A DNA stretch of 64,000 bases from Fasciolopsis buskii. Taxonomy: Eukaryota > Platyhelminthes > Trematoda > Plagiorchiida > Fasciolidae. Both the position numbers and the translations under genes were made by a program. Below, in pieces: positions 48,184 to 60,458 of this stretch; within the stretch, counting starts at the first letter, position 1, and every line of letters starts with the position of its first letter. Under the pieces are notes generated by a model. The model worked only from the letters and a program-made list of their open reading frames with translations, searched no databases and was not told where the DNA came from. Location of the stretch: NCBI GenBank assembly GCA_008360955.1, contig LUCM01004005.1, positions 274,415 through 338,414 on the forward strand, given 5' to 3'.

Positions 48184-48621
48184 GTTAGGAATTGGATTGC
48201 TGAACGACGTCTGAACTGCCAGCTTACGCTTATCCAGTGCTTCTGGTTTCTGCAACTTTTTGTTTGTGATTGCATTCGGTGTATCTGGTTGCCGTCCCGT
48301 TCCTATCTACCGGGACATCCCGAAAACGTCAAGCTGCTTTTGGCGGTGCCCCGTGTGGAAAAATGGATGCGGAACCAGAGGTCGATTCTCATCCCCAAGG
48401 GGCGGCGCAAACAGTCATTTTCAAGTCCATATATATTCGCTTATGGCCTCTTTGGACCGCGTTCATGCACGAAACATTTTGGAATTCGCCCTAGTATCCA
48501 GTACCGATTTCCTCTGGCTTTAAAACTTAGAATCACGTTGGCTTTCTTGAATGCATCTCCTAACCCTGGAATTTGCGTTCTTGTAATTAGCATGTTTGTG
48601 ATTGCGATCATAAGCAGGTAA

Positions 48622-49605
48622 TTCTCCATGGGACACTACTGGTTTGTGCAATTCGTAACTGGAACAAGAAAACTGATTATTTTAAATCACAGTGAAAACA
48701 GATGAAAGTTACCAGTAGAAATTGCATTGATCCCAGTTCAAGCGGCGAAAAGAACAACCAGAAGTCCGAAGCAGACGTGCTACTCGCGATTCGTGATTTC
48801 ATATGCGAAATTGGAAGAATCTCGATTGTTGGCCTAAGTTCTATGTAGCCACCTTCACGAAATGTTTACATTTGATAACCGCTGCTTTTCACGCTTATCA
48901 CTAGCTGCTTATTTAATCCATTCAGTTCAACACTGCACCACGCGACATGCACGTTCTTTCTAGCTCAGATAACTTTTGGGAAAAATGGCACCCGTCTCAA
49001 CGTTAAACGCAGTGGCATGAACCTCAGTTACTTGCAAAATCCATATCCGCACCGAACCCAAACTACCCTCAGTTGACGGATCAGAGATCGCTGGGGCTCA
49101 GCATTCGTTTTATCCCGAGCACTGCCGCTCCTCCTCGCTGAGTGTGGCAGTGTCTAACAAGTTGAACGCCGGGCTGCTATGAGTCCCAGCCGAAGCAGTA
49201 ATTAGGATATGTCCAAAAACATTCCATAATAGCCGCTCCGTTCTATGAGTCCAAGAGTGGTGTGAAGTTCAGTAATAATTGGACACAAATTCGGTGAGTG
49301 AATTCCGTACCTCTTTCTCCTCGCCTCTATCACATGATGTATATGTCAGCAGATGTGGAGTCATTTTAGAACCATGATCGGTTGTCCAAATAGGAAATAA
49401 TTGAAATCGAAGAGATTAAGACCAAAACATTGAGAACCGCCAACCTACAATTAAAGCAGTTGACAGGTACGAGATATAATGAAGCGGCAAAATAAACGTG
49501 GAGCCATCTGCAGGTAAAACCAAAAAGTGCAAGCCGTTGGGAAACATAAAAAAACAAATAGGTTCAAACGAAAACCAGCGATATTTAAGACGGCAGAAAT
49601 AAGCC
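48622..49605. other. stretch without a recognisable feature
   Basis: Short frames without motifs. Confidence 0.4.
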
Positions 49606-50051
49606 CATCACAAACATTCATTGTCTTTGAACAGAGATTCTCGGCAAAACTGTGATGTATCTGAACAATAAAAGTCAAGCTGAGCATATCCAAGCTATAG
49701 GTAGCATAACCCTTAGTGGAGTAGAACGAAAACAGTGAGTATTTGCGTAATTCTGCCTTTGGAAACCGAGTTGGCCATTTTACTTCCGTAGGTCGTTTGC
49801 TTCGAGTGTCCCATTAAATGAGAGATACAAACTGATCCTGGTAAACTTGTTTGATCGTGGTTTGATGATTTCGGACAGTCACATACAGAGGAAAATAGAT
49901 TACACCGTCCGACAAGAGGAAGATTAATGTCAAGTTTCTGGATGCCGGCTCCGTTCACCGTACGCTTCTTCAGGCAGTCCGCAGACTAGTTGAAACTTAG
50001 GGGTCGTAGTCTCCGCCCAACATGTTCAATCAAACCCTGAGAAATGTACTT
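49606..50051 (+). repeat. left arm of a 446-bp inverted repeat
   Basis: Each base x pairs with position 100985 minus x in the right arm (50934-51379). I compared both ends and several blocks and found no mismatch, and the 81-codon frame in each arm is identical. Outside 49606 similarity fades within about 15 nt. Confidence 0.92.
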
Positions 50052-50933
50052 AAGATAAGATGAGATAAGCGAACGCCAAACCGCATATTTGCTCCAAGGG
50101 TTAAGACATTCTTCTTGATGAAGGGCTGCTTGTTATCAGCATGGTTGCAGCAGCAATGAAAAAGAAATTACGCAATGGTTGAAAATAAGCGGCGGGATAT
50201 CTTCCTACCAGGATTTAAGCACATGTGGGTTTTCTCATTGAGGCTCGCAATAGTACTCTCGAAATTCCGTGGTGGTGCATCCCAAAGGCAGCTGAATATT
50301 TTCATCAGTTTCTCCCAGTTCGCGACTGAAGTTCATTGTTCTTAATGCTCTTTTTAATGCATATGAATTCTGCAAATGAAGAGCAGCAGATCGCGTTAGC
50401 TAAGTGGTTGGCTAAACCTTTAATCTTCCGTTCAGGAAAATTTTCATGTAATCAAAACTGGTTGGGTTTTTCGAAGTGGGTCTGCGTCATATCCAGTTGC
50501 AACTACACACCAATTTGTTTATCACTTTCCAATGATACCATGCAGTGCAGAACAATCTGTAATGACATTTGAGACAAGCTGAGCCATCGAAAATGCCAAG
50601 GATGTGTGGCCCGATACGGATGCAGGCCAAGCCATAAAAGTTTTTGGGCTAAGAGGCTGACGCGTATCCAACGCAACTCGCGGGATTTCCCTGTTCATGA
50701 AACGTGGCACTGTAATGTGCTCCAACATGAAGTTGGAATACAGTTTGATCTAAAAAGGTAAAGTCTACATAAACACTGGGATTCATCGTGAGTGACTCAG
50801 TAATCTCCCATTGAAAGGAAACATTTCCCTCTTATTCTCCTTCGAATGCAATGAACTTTGAAGGGCGTAATTATATGCAATGTGAAGTACGCCCTGCATA
50901 ATAGGCACTCCTGAAGATTGCCATGCCAAATAC
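50052..50933. other. 882-bp centre of the inverted repeat
   Basis: Contains a 78-codon plus frame (50336-50572) and a 68-codon minus frame (50728-50522). Neither shows a transposase motif that I recognise. Confidence 0.5.
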
Positions 50934-51379
50934 AAGTACATTTCTCAGGGTTTGATTGAACATGTTGGGCGGAGACTACGACCCCTAAGTTTCAACTAGT
51001 CTGCGGACTGCCTGAAGAAGCGTACGGTGAACGGAGCCGGCATCCAGAAACTTGACATTAATCTTCCTCTTGTCGGACGGTGTAATCTATTTTCCTCTGT
51101 ATGTGACTGTCCGAAATCATCAAACCACGATCAAACAAGTTTACCAGGATCAGTTTGTATCTCTCATTTAATGGGACACTCGAAGCAAACGACCTACGGA
51201 AGTAAAATGGCCAACTCGGTTTCCAAAGGCAGAATTACGCAAATACTCACTGTTTTCGTTCTACTCCACTAAGGGTTATGCTACCTATAGCTTGGATATG
51301 CTCAGCTTGACTTTTATTGTTCAGATACATCACAGTTTTGCCGAGAATCTCTGTTCAAAGACAATGAATGTTTGTGATG
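50934..51379 (-). repeat. right arm of a 446-bp inverted repeat
   Basis: Reverse complement of 49606-50051. The flanks show no clear target-site duplication. Confidence 0.92.
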
Positions 51380-53639
51380 CCCTTTTTTCTGCGCAACTCA
51401 CACATTTAGCATGACATACGTTGTGATCGTCCTGCGAATCAAGAAATATTTTGCATCACAGCTTTCTTCCATGTTGCATTTGCTTGGCGTCACCAATTTA
51501 ATCATTATTGCAGTGGTAACTACCTTGAGAATTTGGGTCGGAGGTAGATGCATCCATTTTATTGGAGCCAGGGTTGACTGGCCTTTCTCCCCCGGCCAAC
51601 TCAGCCCATCCATTGATAAGATTGCTCCTCCTTTCCCATATTTTAGTGCGTTTGCCGGGGCCAGATGTACAAGTGATCAGCGTGGAACTTTAACGGATGC
51701 CGTTTTATAATGGTTGGGACTACGACTCGGGTGAAAACATTTGTGGGCTCAGTTGTTGCGCAAACGTAAACAGTGTGTAACGGTGTTGCCGGGGGCACCG
51801 TCCATTGTTCATGAATAATTACTACGTGCTCACGGTGCCAGCAGCCCCCAGCGTGCTTGAGTTCACTCTGTTGTATTTCTAAAGAATTTTCTCAGCTAGA
51901 GGGTCTCTGAACCCAAGAAGCTGGTAAAACGCAGCCAGGTCAAGGGGTCCTTCCAGGGAGTCACACCGACAAGGCCAGTCGTGGTGGGTCAGGCGAGGAT
52001 GTGGGCCGATGAAATGCGGACACCAAAATCAAAGAGTTGAATCAGGGAAGGCAAAGGGCATGTTATTCACTTGAGGGTCGAGCGACTTCAGGATGAACCG
52101 AAAATGGTGAAGTTAGTAAACGAAGAGCTTTTGCCGAAGAGCAAGAGGACGCTGTCACATTGCTATGCAGATTCAGCGATTAACAAAGCAAGGCTGAAAT
52201 GGTTTATTCTTGGACATGTTGTCACTGTTCTGAGGCTGGCTAGAAGCACCGAAGACCTTCGGCATTTTAAATGCCATTGGTAACGAGGTACAATACCGCC
52301 AACTTCTGTCGACTTTAGCAGCAAACATTTGATAGGTCCTATGTTGGAACTGGCGGCCCCGGTTTCGCATGCTGTCGCAGGCCTCACCCAACTCTCTCCA
52401 GACGAACCAACTGCTGCCAGCGCAACGAAGTACAAGAGGGTGCTGTTGTCAGTGCACCAGAATCTCAAACGAATGGTGCTATCAGCAATTGGAAAGGCAA
52501 ACATTCCCGTTAGCAGTTCGGTGCGAGGTCGACGGTTACTGGTGCTAGGCAAAACACATGGACACTGGAAGGAAGGTCAAGACTATGATTGTGGAAAGCC
52601 CGGACAGCTGCAATCTAACCACTTCTGGCAAAACGAGTTCGGGTATTTGGAATTGCTGGAGGAGGAGGCGATAAAACACTGAAAGCCCCAGAAAAAAGAC
52701 AAATTTCTAGTTCCCTGATTCCTAGTCGTTGGAACTGACAACCACGGAGTGAGACATGGCTGAGCAACGGTTTCGATGCGGATGCCGCCGGCCTCACCTC
52801 CCAAGTCTAGAATACTGCAACCTTTGTTCGGGGATTATCAGCTATGGCGGGATTGCAGCTCAGGTTCAGGTCCGGGGTATATCTACGTTGAAGGCAAAAT
52901 GGATTCGCTCCCGTAAAATACGCTCAGGAGTAAGGAGTAATATAAAAGCCTAGGAGTACTTAAGGCTTCGACAGGCGTTACTACTTTATGACACAAATGT
53001 ATGCAGTCTAGAATACAACTGGAGCACGTCAAACACATTTCGGTGGCCACAGCCGTCAGCAAAACCTGACTGTGAATATCAAGTTGAGTATTTCCGTTTT
53101 TGGTAGATATCAAGGAGGTGATGGCAGTTATGCGGTTAAGTTTTCGACACCGGTGCATTCCAAGAACAGGCAGTAGGAATCTCCATTTATTCAGGATGCT
53201 GCAAATGTGCGCGGCACTACGAGCTTAACCAGCCTGTAATATTTTGGCTTGTATCTAGGCCTGCCGTGTAAGTTACCACGACTTTATCAGTTTTCTTTCC
53301 TTCTGCTAATTTACCTCTCTCCGACTTGGTAGTGTAATATTACCACACCCTAAAGTGCATGTTTTTTTAAAACCTCGACATTTTGACTTTTGTCTTGCGA
53401 TAAATTTTATTGCATAGGTTTCAGAGTAAAATAATTAATTTTGCATTTCACTCGATATATGTTGGGATAAAATACGGACAATTTTCTCCACTCATTACAT
53501 CTTTAAACTAATAAAACACGCCCATCGAGAAATAATCATGGAACATTGTGATAAAGGATATAAAGGATACTTGGAACGTGAATCAATTTTATGGGCAAGT
53601 TTCTCACCTCCTAATAAGTGTTGATCACTCAGATTTGGG
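51380..53639. other. stretch with an unexplained plus-strand open region
   Basis: Between 52071 and 52682 two plus-strand frames (70 and 117 codons) follow each other in different frames, and a 129-codon minus frame overlaps them. No family recognised. Otherwise nothing visible. Confidence 0.35.
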
Positions 53640-54262
53640 GACAATTAAGTTAGTGATGTAAAGGGCACACGGTCAATCTTTGGTAGCCCTCGACGAAGGA
53701 TTTTAAAGTCTTGTTAAGTAAACCTGGAAAAATAGCAAGTGCAGCAAAGAATACCTGGGAAAACACATCGGTATACATATCGGAAGATGGCACATTTTCA
53801 CCTTGTAGTGCCGAAGCTTCCTGATTTGAAACGGCAAGCGTCGGAAGTTCTTTACACAAGCGAAATTGTGGGAGGTCCACTTCGGATTTCTATCGACAGT
53901 AACTTCTAGATGTTTCACAGAATCGACCCTGGTATGTGTTTCCAAGTTAATGAAAGACGCTTCGGGTGGGTGGGCAGGCCCAGAGAGAAAGGACAGACAT
54001 TAGAAAAATTTAAATGTGTTGAGATTTAAACTAGCTTATGCAGAGAAATCGTATGCAGAAAATGGGTTGTTGGGAATACTTCGAAAAACATGGTTGTTTG
54101 AAACCGCTTGAGAAAAGGCAACATCATCAGCACACTCATACAGATGACAGGGTGAGCCAGCTGATAAGTAGTTATTGTAAGTATAGAAGAGAAGCGTTGA
54201 AAGAAGAGACCAAGGGGTCGAGTCAAATGCCGACGAATATTCTGGAAAGGCGGAACGCATGA
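53640..54262 (-). mobile_element. CR1/Jockey-like reverse transcriptase fragment, minus strand
   Basis: The 54260-54036 frame reads EYSSAFDSTPWSLLSTLLF (motif A, xxSSAFDSVP) and then CADDVAFSQAV (motif C, Tyr replaced by Cys). 53945-53703 reads DSVKHLEVTVDRNPKWTSH, the post-RT K.LGV.ID..L.W..H block. Motifs A and C are abnormally close, so the palm is deleted between them. Confidence 0.75.
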
Positions 54263-55108
54263 ATTTCGTTGGTGTCTTATGGTTGCACAGAGCTAAAATT
54301 AAACTCTACAATTTTCAGAAGGTTACTGATAAAATTGTTTGTCTTCGCACTCGAAGTACGGAATAAATCATCTTGAAGCTTGCAGTGCGCTGAGTTCTTG
54401 GTGGCAGTTCCCAAGCCGAAGAAATACTTCTTCGTCATCAAATATTCCTCCCTATGTTATAGACTACCCCAACATTTAACGTTGAATTTTCCTGGCTCCG
54501 CTAACTTTAAAAATGAAACTAGAGGAACGACAACTGTACAAAATCTGTTAAACTTGCACGATGATTGCACTTCGATAGAAAAAGCTTATGAATCAGGCCC
54601 TAGGTTTTTAATAAATATTTTGCTCGTTGTCCTATCTAAATGCAACGTCTAGCAATTTTTATTCGTACTAGTCTCCACAAGCACATATCATTGCAGCTGT
54701 GGGCTGAAAAACCACGTCAGTGAAATAATGTCAATGCAATTTTTCACTTAACATTCGATCTCGTTTATTGCTTATGCAGCAAGGCCCATAAATAGACATG
54801 ATTATTCATATAAGATTCCCATTCTTAAACTAAAATTTAGCATCCCCACCTACATCCCTTCCTATTGGTGCATGTGACAAGTAGCTCATTCAAAGCGTGA
54901 AGGTTGGCACTAGTTACTGTGTCATTATACGTAACATTTTCATTTCGGGTTCTTTTTGTTGCCCTTACCCAAGCTGGAACACCTCCAGTTGTGTGAATTT
55001 GCCGTCGTGTCTCGCCAAGAGCTCGCTATCCAGTTTCCAGCTCCATCCTTGCACATTTCAACAGATCGTGAAAGGAAATTTATCTAAGGCATAAATTAAC
55101 TATCTCAG
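54263..55108. other. stretch without a recognisable feature
   Basis: A 90-codon frame at 54380-54652 has no motif. Confidence 0.4.
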
Positions 55109-55233
55109 GAGGGACAGATGCAATCCATACCATTGGCGGCAATGAAGTGAGCATTGTTGTTGATCTGTATGACTCCTCAGCGCAAACTGATGACACTGTT
55201 ACACGCCGGCTTAGAGATCGAGGCCGCATTACC
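55109..55233 (+). CDS. exon-like segment, unrecognised
   Basis: After the acceptor TTAACTATCTCAG an open frame reads GTDAIHTIGGNEVSIVVDLY then DSSAQTDDTVTRRLRDRG, ending in TGA near 55231. Amino-acid balance looks protein-like, and the first two bases would complete a codon. It could be a final exon or the start of a non-LTR element ORF. No family recognised. Confidence 0.25.
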
Positions 55234-56690
55234 TGAACCCCAACGCTTACGATCCTTCGAACGGACAAGTCCTCCTAATTACACAGCTTTGTTGTTGGGA
55301 CTGCAAGATGGTGGCAAACATGCCCACCACGTTGAAAGCCAATCGCCACGGGGGCCCCCACACAAACCCCTGCTTCAGATGCCACCACCACGAACATCCT
55401 CTTTAATTATCCCCTCGACAACCGAGGCTATCACTATACCACTATTTGCCATTACCTAGGCCCCAGGGCGCAAAAAGGGGCGAAGAGACCTGTTTTTGTT
55501 TCACACTGGCTTTCCAGCCCTGGATACATTATTCAAATGAAGCCATAGTAATCGCCATTTTTCTCCTCACTGGTAAACACGTTTCTTTCTTCATGTCCTC
55601 AAACAATGGTTTGCCACAATTTTTCATCACTTGTTTTCGTCTAGGCTCATTTCCGAAAGGCTCTTAATTATTTTCTTGGTTGCATGATCTACGGCAAAAT
55701 GACCGACATTCTCTGCCATCACCATATACTACTGGGCATCAATCAGCCGTCAGTACTCTCCCCTCTAGCTGCTTTGTTACTTTTCGACGATTTTCTACCC
55801 CACACCCACGGCCTTTGGTGAATTCCATCATCAAAGTTTGACTTCCATGCCCATTTTATAAACTCGTTAAATCCTATTACTGCGGATACATCTCGAGACC
55901 CGCCTCCAACCTCCAACTGAACCTTGCACCTGCGTCTTACGTAATTGGCGTGTACAAATCCCATGTTCCTCGTAGAACGCCACTTTAGTTATTTCTCCTA
56001 ATTGTCCCCACCTGTGTACTTAATTCCTCTATGCAAATTGCAATACCCACGCCGCATTTGATCAAACAACAAGCGTAACTCTAGAAGTAATCAAGAAATA
56101 AACCAATCATAAAAGGCGAGATTAATAATGAGTCGATTAGAGAAGTAAATGCATCGGCTAGAGCCACAGCAACATGCCCTAAAGGAGCCGGGGACAGATT
56201 GTAAGAAGCGACTCCATGTGGTAATGTTAGTGGCAAGGAGAATGTCGAGCACCTCTTCTCTGGAAAAACGTGTGACCGTCATATCATCACACCTTTCGAA
56301 TATGAACGGTGCATAAGGGGAAAGATGGATGAGAGCACGAATATTGCTGCCGACATCTGCAGAAGTTTTCGCTTGCTTCTTCTAGTTTCCACACAACGGT
56401 CGACTGGCTTGTCATAGGAATCGGTTGTTGTTACCACCCAGGACATGGTTGGCGAATGCACTTTCGGTGCATCTGATTTCAGTTTTTATTAGAGTAAAAC
56501 ACACTGCCTACTTGATGTATCGCGGGGTTTTTAGGAGTGATCCTTGAGTCTTCATAGAGATTTCATTTTCTGGGTGGGGTTACGGCCATTTGAAACTGAG
56601 TGTTTCCGATGGGTAGCAGATATCAACGATTGCCTTTGCTTTCTCTGTGAAAAGGTTGATATTGTCATTAAGCAGAGGTTCAAAAGAAAC
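55234..56690. other. stretch without a recognisable feature
   Basis: C-rich on the plus strand around 55250-55450, with Pro/His-rich frames typical of decayed ORFs of non-LTR elements. No motif supports a call. Confidence 0.35.
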
Positions 56691-57235
56691 AGGTGAGAAT
56701 AATGTAAATTTCTTGATTTGTGAGAGGCATGCGCAAGGCAAAATCAAACTTGTACGTGAATGATAAAAGGGAAAAGCTAATAACAGAAATGAGAGGGAAT
56801 ATGGGGATTTATACTACGTTGTATTACCCAGGATGCGCAGCCAGAATCTCCAAAGCAATATGCAATGCACAACAATGCGAGACAAAAATCAAAACTGGAC
56901 AAACTGTTCACAAGGTTATACAGGAATTTTGGCACCGTTCGTGAGCAACGGACGGCGAGTCATTTCGTGTTTAAGTGCACTAAATGTGCGTTCCGCCGGT
57001 GCAACACTTGACAGGAACTAAATGTCGGATGTTGAAATATGGCCGGATGCGCCAACGTGGTGGACAGAAAAAATACGCCGAGGAAATGAAAATCGGTGGG
57101 CATATGACAGTTAGACCACAATTAGTCAAACCAAGAAGAACGTCATGCAATGTAAATAAGGGAGTCGCATTTGACATCAGTAGGGCGCAACTAAAATGCT
57201 GGGAAACACGGAAGAATAGGTCTTTTGAAAAATAA
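56690..57235. repeat. dispersed repeat family R, copy 1
   Basis: Shares with copy 3 the word GGCAAAATCAAA in its first 60 nt and a 34-nt core (56956-56989) that differs from 63733-63766 at one position. It then has purine-rich sequence with a GTGGACAGAAAAAA type stretch. Class unknown. Confidence 0.6.
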
Positions 57236-57689
57236 GAAGAATGAGATATTATGAATCGTTTTGCGGAGAGAATTTGGAATTCTCAGGACTGCTTCTTACA
57301 TTCCTACGCTGCTGGCGGCAACCTGTGCTGAGAGGGTAAGAACACCCCTTGGCAAAACGGTTTCCAGCCGTGTATGCCTGCAACCTTAAGTCTGAAAAAC
57401 AGTGTGAGGTTAAGTTTGACACGACGTAACTGAAGGCAGTCAATGTGTACCAGTTTGCATCGTTCTCTGTAACTAAGGCTTGATTATTTGAACCGAGAAG
57501 TTTTTTGAATGCCCGTTGTACTCTTTATGTTTCAACAACATAAACTCTCGGCCTATTCGAGAAAATCACCGGGCAGTACTCAAGCTGTGGTCTACAATGT
57601 GATTTGTTTAGCATCAGCTTACGTCGTATAGTGCGGAATGTTTTAACGATGAGGCCATTAGTCCTGTTTGCGCTTGCGATTTGACAAAC

Positions 57690-58230
57690 AGCTTACTCTT
57701 GTGAGGCTAGATCTTTTACACAACAAGTGGTTAGCACTAGGGGACCCTTTATAAAGAGCCTACCCGTGAAAATGTTACACCTATGTGCAAGCAAAGCGGT
57801 TTCAGCGGCAGAAAATTGCATCTCCCAATGGTCACACCACTGGTCTAGTAAGTTTAAATCCTTCTTGGTTCTGGCCATGGTTGAGGATAGGAAAGATGCC
57901 TCAAAAGAAACAACCATCTTGATGTTGTCGGTGAAAAGAAATGTATGTCATAGCGTATTGCTCGAAATATGTCGCTTATGCAAAGCAGAATTAGTAAGTG
58001 GCCGAGGGCACTACCTTGTATTACACCACTAGTGATTGGCCTGGTTTGAGATGGGGTTCCGTTGATACTGACTACTGGAGAGCGGTCGGAGAGGTAGGAG
58101 TCTAACCAGGAATACAGCGGATCTGCTAAGCCATTGGATTTGACTTTTGGCAACAATCATTAAAGGGGCACACGATCAAAAACCTTGGTGATGTCAACGA
58201 AGATTATTATGATGGTCTTTTCCTTATCGA
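57690..58230 (-). pseudogene. CR1-like reverse transcriptase, broken
   Basis: Motif A reads FVDITKVFDRVP with its Asp intact. After a frameshift comes DPLYSWLDSYLSDRSPVVSI, then PITSGVIQGSALGHLLILL (VTSGVPQGSVLGPLLFLL). Motif C, in another frame, reads FTDNIKMVVSF where FADDIKM is expected, so the second catalytic Asp is Asn. Then LLDQWCDHWEMQFSAAET, the usual L..W...W.M.FN..K block. Confidence 0.85.
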
Positions 58231-59249
58231 CATTTAGAGTTATCACATCAAAATGTAGAGTGGCATAAGGTAAAAGAACTGCGCCCGAGAAAACCATGCT
58301 GGGATTCCCCAGTTAAGTTATTGGTCCTGAGAAAGTCAATTAGCTGTTCCTTGACAATCTCCTCCTTGAGTCTGGCCAGGATGGGTGTTCGGGTTATTGG
58401 ACGGTAGTTTTATAGACCTTTCTGTAGTCCATTTTGTGTACGCGAACAATGGTGGAAACATTTCACTGAACGGGAAATACTCCAGTTGATATGGAGATAG
58501 TAAACGGGTTTGACAATAGAAGCCCTACGTCGGGTTTGCCGAAGTGAAACACGGCAGATGGTCATCGTCTGAGCCATGTCGGTAAGAAGGCTGGATGACC
58601 GCGAAAGCTTCCTCTATGTTCTCTGTAGTAAACAAGTTAGCCGAAAGTTTTTGGTCTGCTGGCCTAGAGAGGTTGGGTCAATTGGTGGCGGTATCGGTAG
58701 CGCGAGTGGAGGAGAAGTAGGAGTTAGAGGCTTCAGCAATTACTTTCAGGTTATCCAACCGCATTCTGTTGTTTGATGTAAATAGGGATAATTCATTTAT
58801 TGCGAATAGGGCGGGAATGCAGAAGTCTGGTCACACGCGGGCCGGGCTTTCATTGCCAAAGATCAATTTTTCTTGTTTACGAAGGTGGTCCTGGAATTCT
58901 GCAAACAGGTCGTTTTGCAGTCGATTTGTTTTCAGTAATATGGAGAAGTCTAGGGTCATCGCGTGAATATTTTGCAGTTTGACAATCATTTTTCACACTT
59001 GCACACTTTCCTTATTCGCGTTAGCCAAGATTGAGCTCAATGAGGAGTGAGGTTGTCAATAATCGTGTGCAAATTTACCCATAAGATGTTGGCAGTTTCT
59101 TGGGAGCCAGAAGAAAGGAAAAAATCAGACCAGTCTAGGTTCCAGAGAGCGGTAGTTTAACCAGCCCAGCTTGCTAATTTGTAAGAGACGCTCACGGACT
59201 GGGTTGGGATTGCAAATGTTTGAGGCCTGGGACGAAACTAAGGAAAGCA

Positions 59250-60075
59250 GAAGACCACCTTGTGGTCACTACTCGGAAAGTTGCTTTGCGCGGTGTCAGC
59301 ATTAGTGAGCCTATAGGTGAATACGAGGTCAAGGATATTTTATCCTCTGGCGAGGCTTGCGGCAAGCTGCGTCAATGCGCCGACGGTGGATTCACGAACG
59401 AAGTTAAAGAGCTGCGAAGGGGCAGTCTTGGTGGACCAGCAGTCTCGGGCGCATTAAAAGTCTCCTGCTATAAGTTTCGTTTCCCCAAGGATGGGTGCAA
59501 CCTACTCGAACGAGTTGATGAGTGGAGGTAGCTCCAAGTTGTTTGATGATGGAGATCGGTAAACACATCCAAAGTGCACCAGAGAGTTATGCATACAGTG
59601 TCGGGCAAAATGTCTAACACTAGAGGTCGGAGTTGGGAAACGGAGAAATTACGCTTAATTTAAGCCAGGCAACCACCCCACACAAATTAGTTCGGTGAGT
59701 GAGAAAGGAGTTGTAACCACTCAGATATATTTGGTTTATGGGTATTTATCCCGTCACTGGCATTTCAGTGATTAGGATGATGTCACAGGAGTAATTTTGC
59801 GCAAAGCATCTCAGAATTCCAATTTTACCTAGGAGGGATCGTGCGTTAAGCAGAATCAGGGACAGTTTTGATGTGCAGCAAATGCTGAATGGTTTGGTAA
59901 GGAAGCCAACAGTTGGGAGTGTGGCCTGGCGAGCCAAAGTAGAGTGAGGAGTAGGCGGTGGATTTACAGTTGATTTACTAGGTTTAGAAGGAACATCGTA
60001 AGGAAAATTTGGAATTGTTGGAGGTTGGGCATTTGTGTAGGAGCATAGCAAACACAAGGAGGCCATTTGCATCAA
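59250..60075 (-). pseudogene. CR1-like AP-type endonuclease
   Basis: Starts with LSLILLNARSLLGKIGILR and DIILITE, the N-terminal NARSL and ITE.W motif. Further on come LIAGDF, ARGQNILDLVFT and a final SDHKVVF, the GDFN and SDH catalytic blocks. A Pro/Thr-rich leader precedes it. Confidence 0.8.
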
Positions 60076-60458
60076 TTATTGAATGGACGATGCAGGATTC
60101 GGAACGGGCAGTGTCGGAGGTTATCAAAGGCGTATTGCTATAGGGATGAGTGCGCTGTGGCCATCGGGGAGGTAACTGGGCGAGGGACCCAAGTTTCGTG
60201 CAAGAAAATACCGGTCCGAGTGAGGTGGATTCTTGTGTTAGGGAGCCATGTTGTTGGAACCACACTAGAGTGTCGCAGTACAACCCTTGAAGGGACTGGA
60301 CCAGTGGGGGCACTTCACAGGAAAAAGTAGGTTCGTGAATGGTGAAGCATAGTTGTGGGCAACGGAGTGCCTGCGACGGTAAATTACGCTGGTGGGTGGG
60401 ATTTCACTGGCCCCGGGGCAGAAATTTCATGAATAGATGGAAGTAATGGAGACTTGAA

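Noticed and set aside
47968..48621. Calling the whole 217-codon frame a single-exon membrane protein
   Set aside because: The hydrophobic end and the protein-like start are separated by a stretch of poor composition, and a donor at 48184 fits better.
59220..59531. 103-codon plus-strand frame
   Set aside because: Shadow of the CR1-like endonuclease, whose GDF and SDH blocks are on the minus strand.
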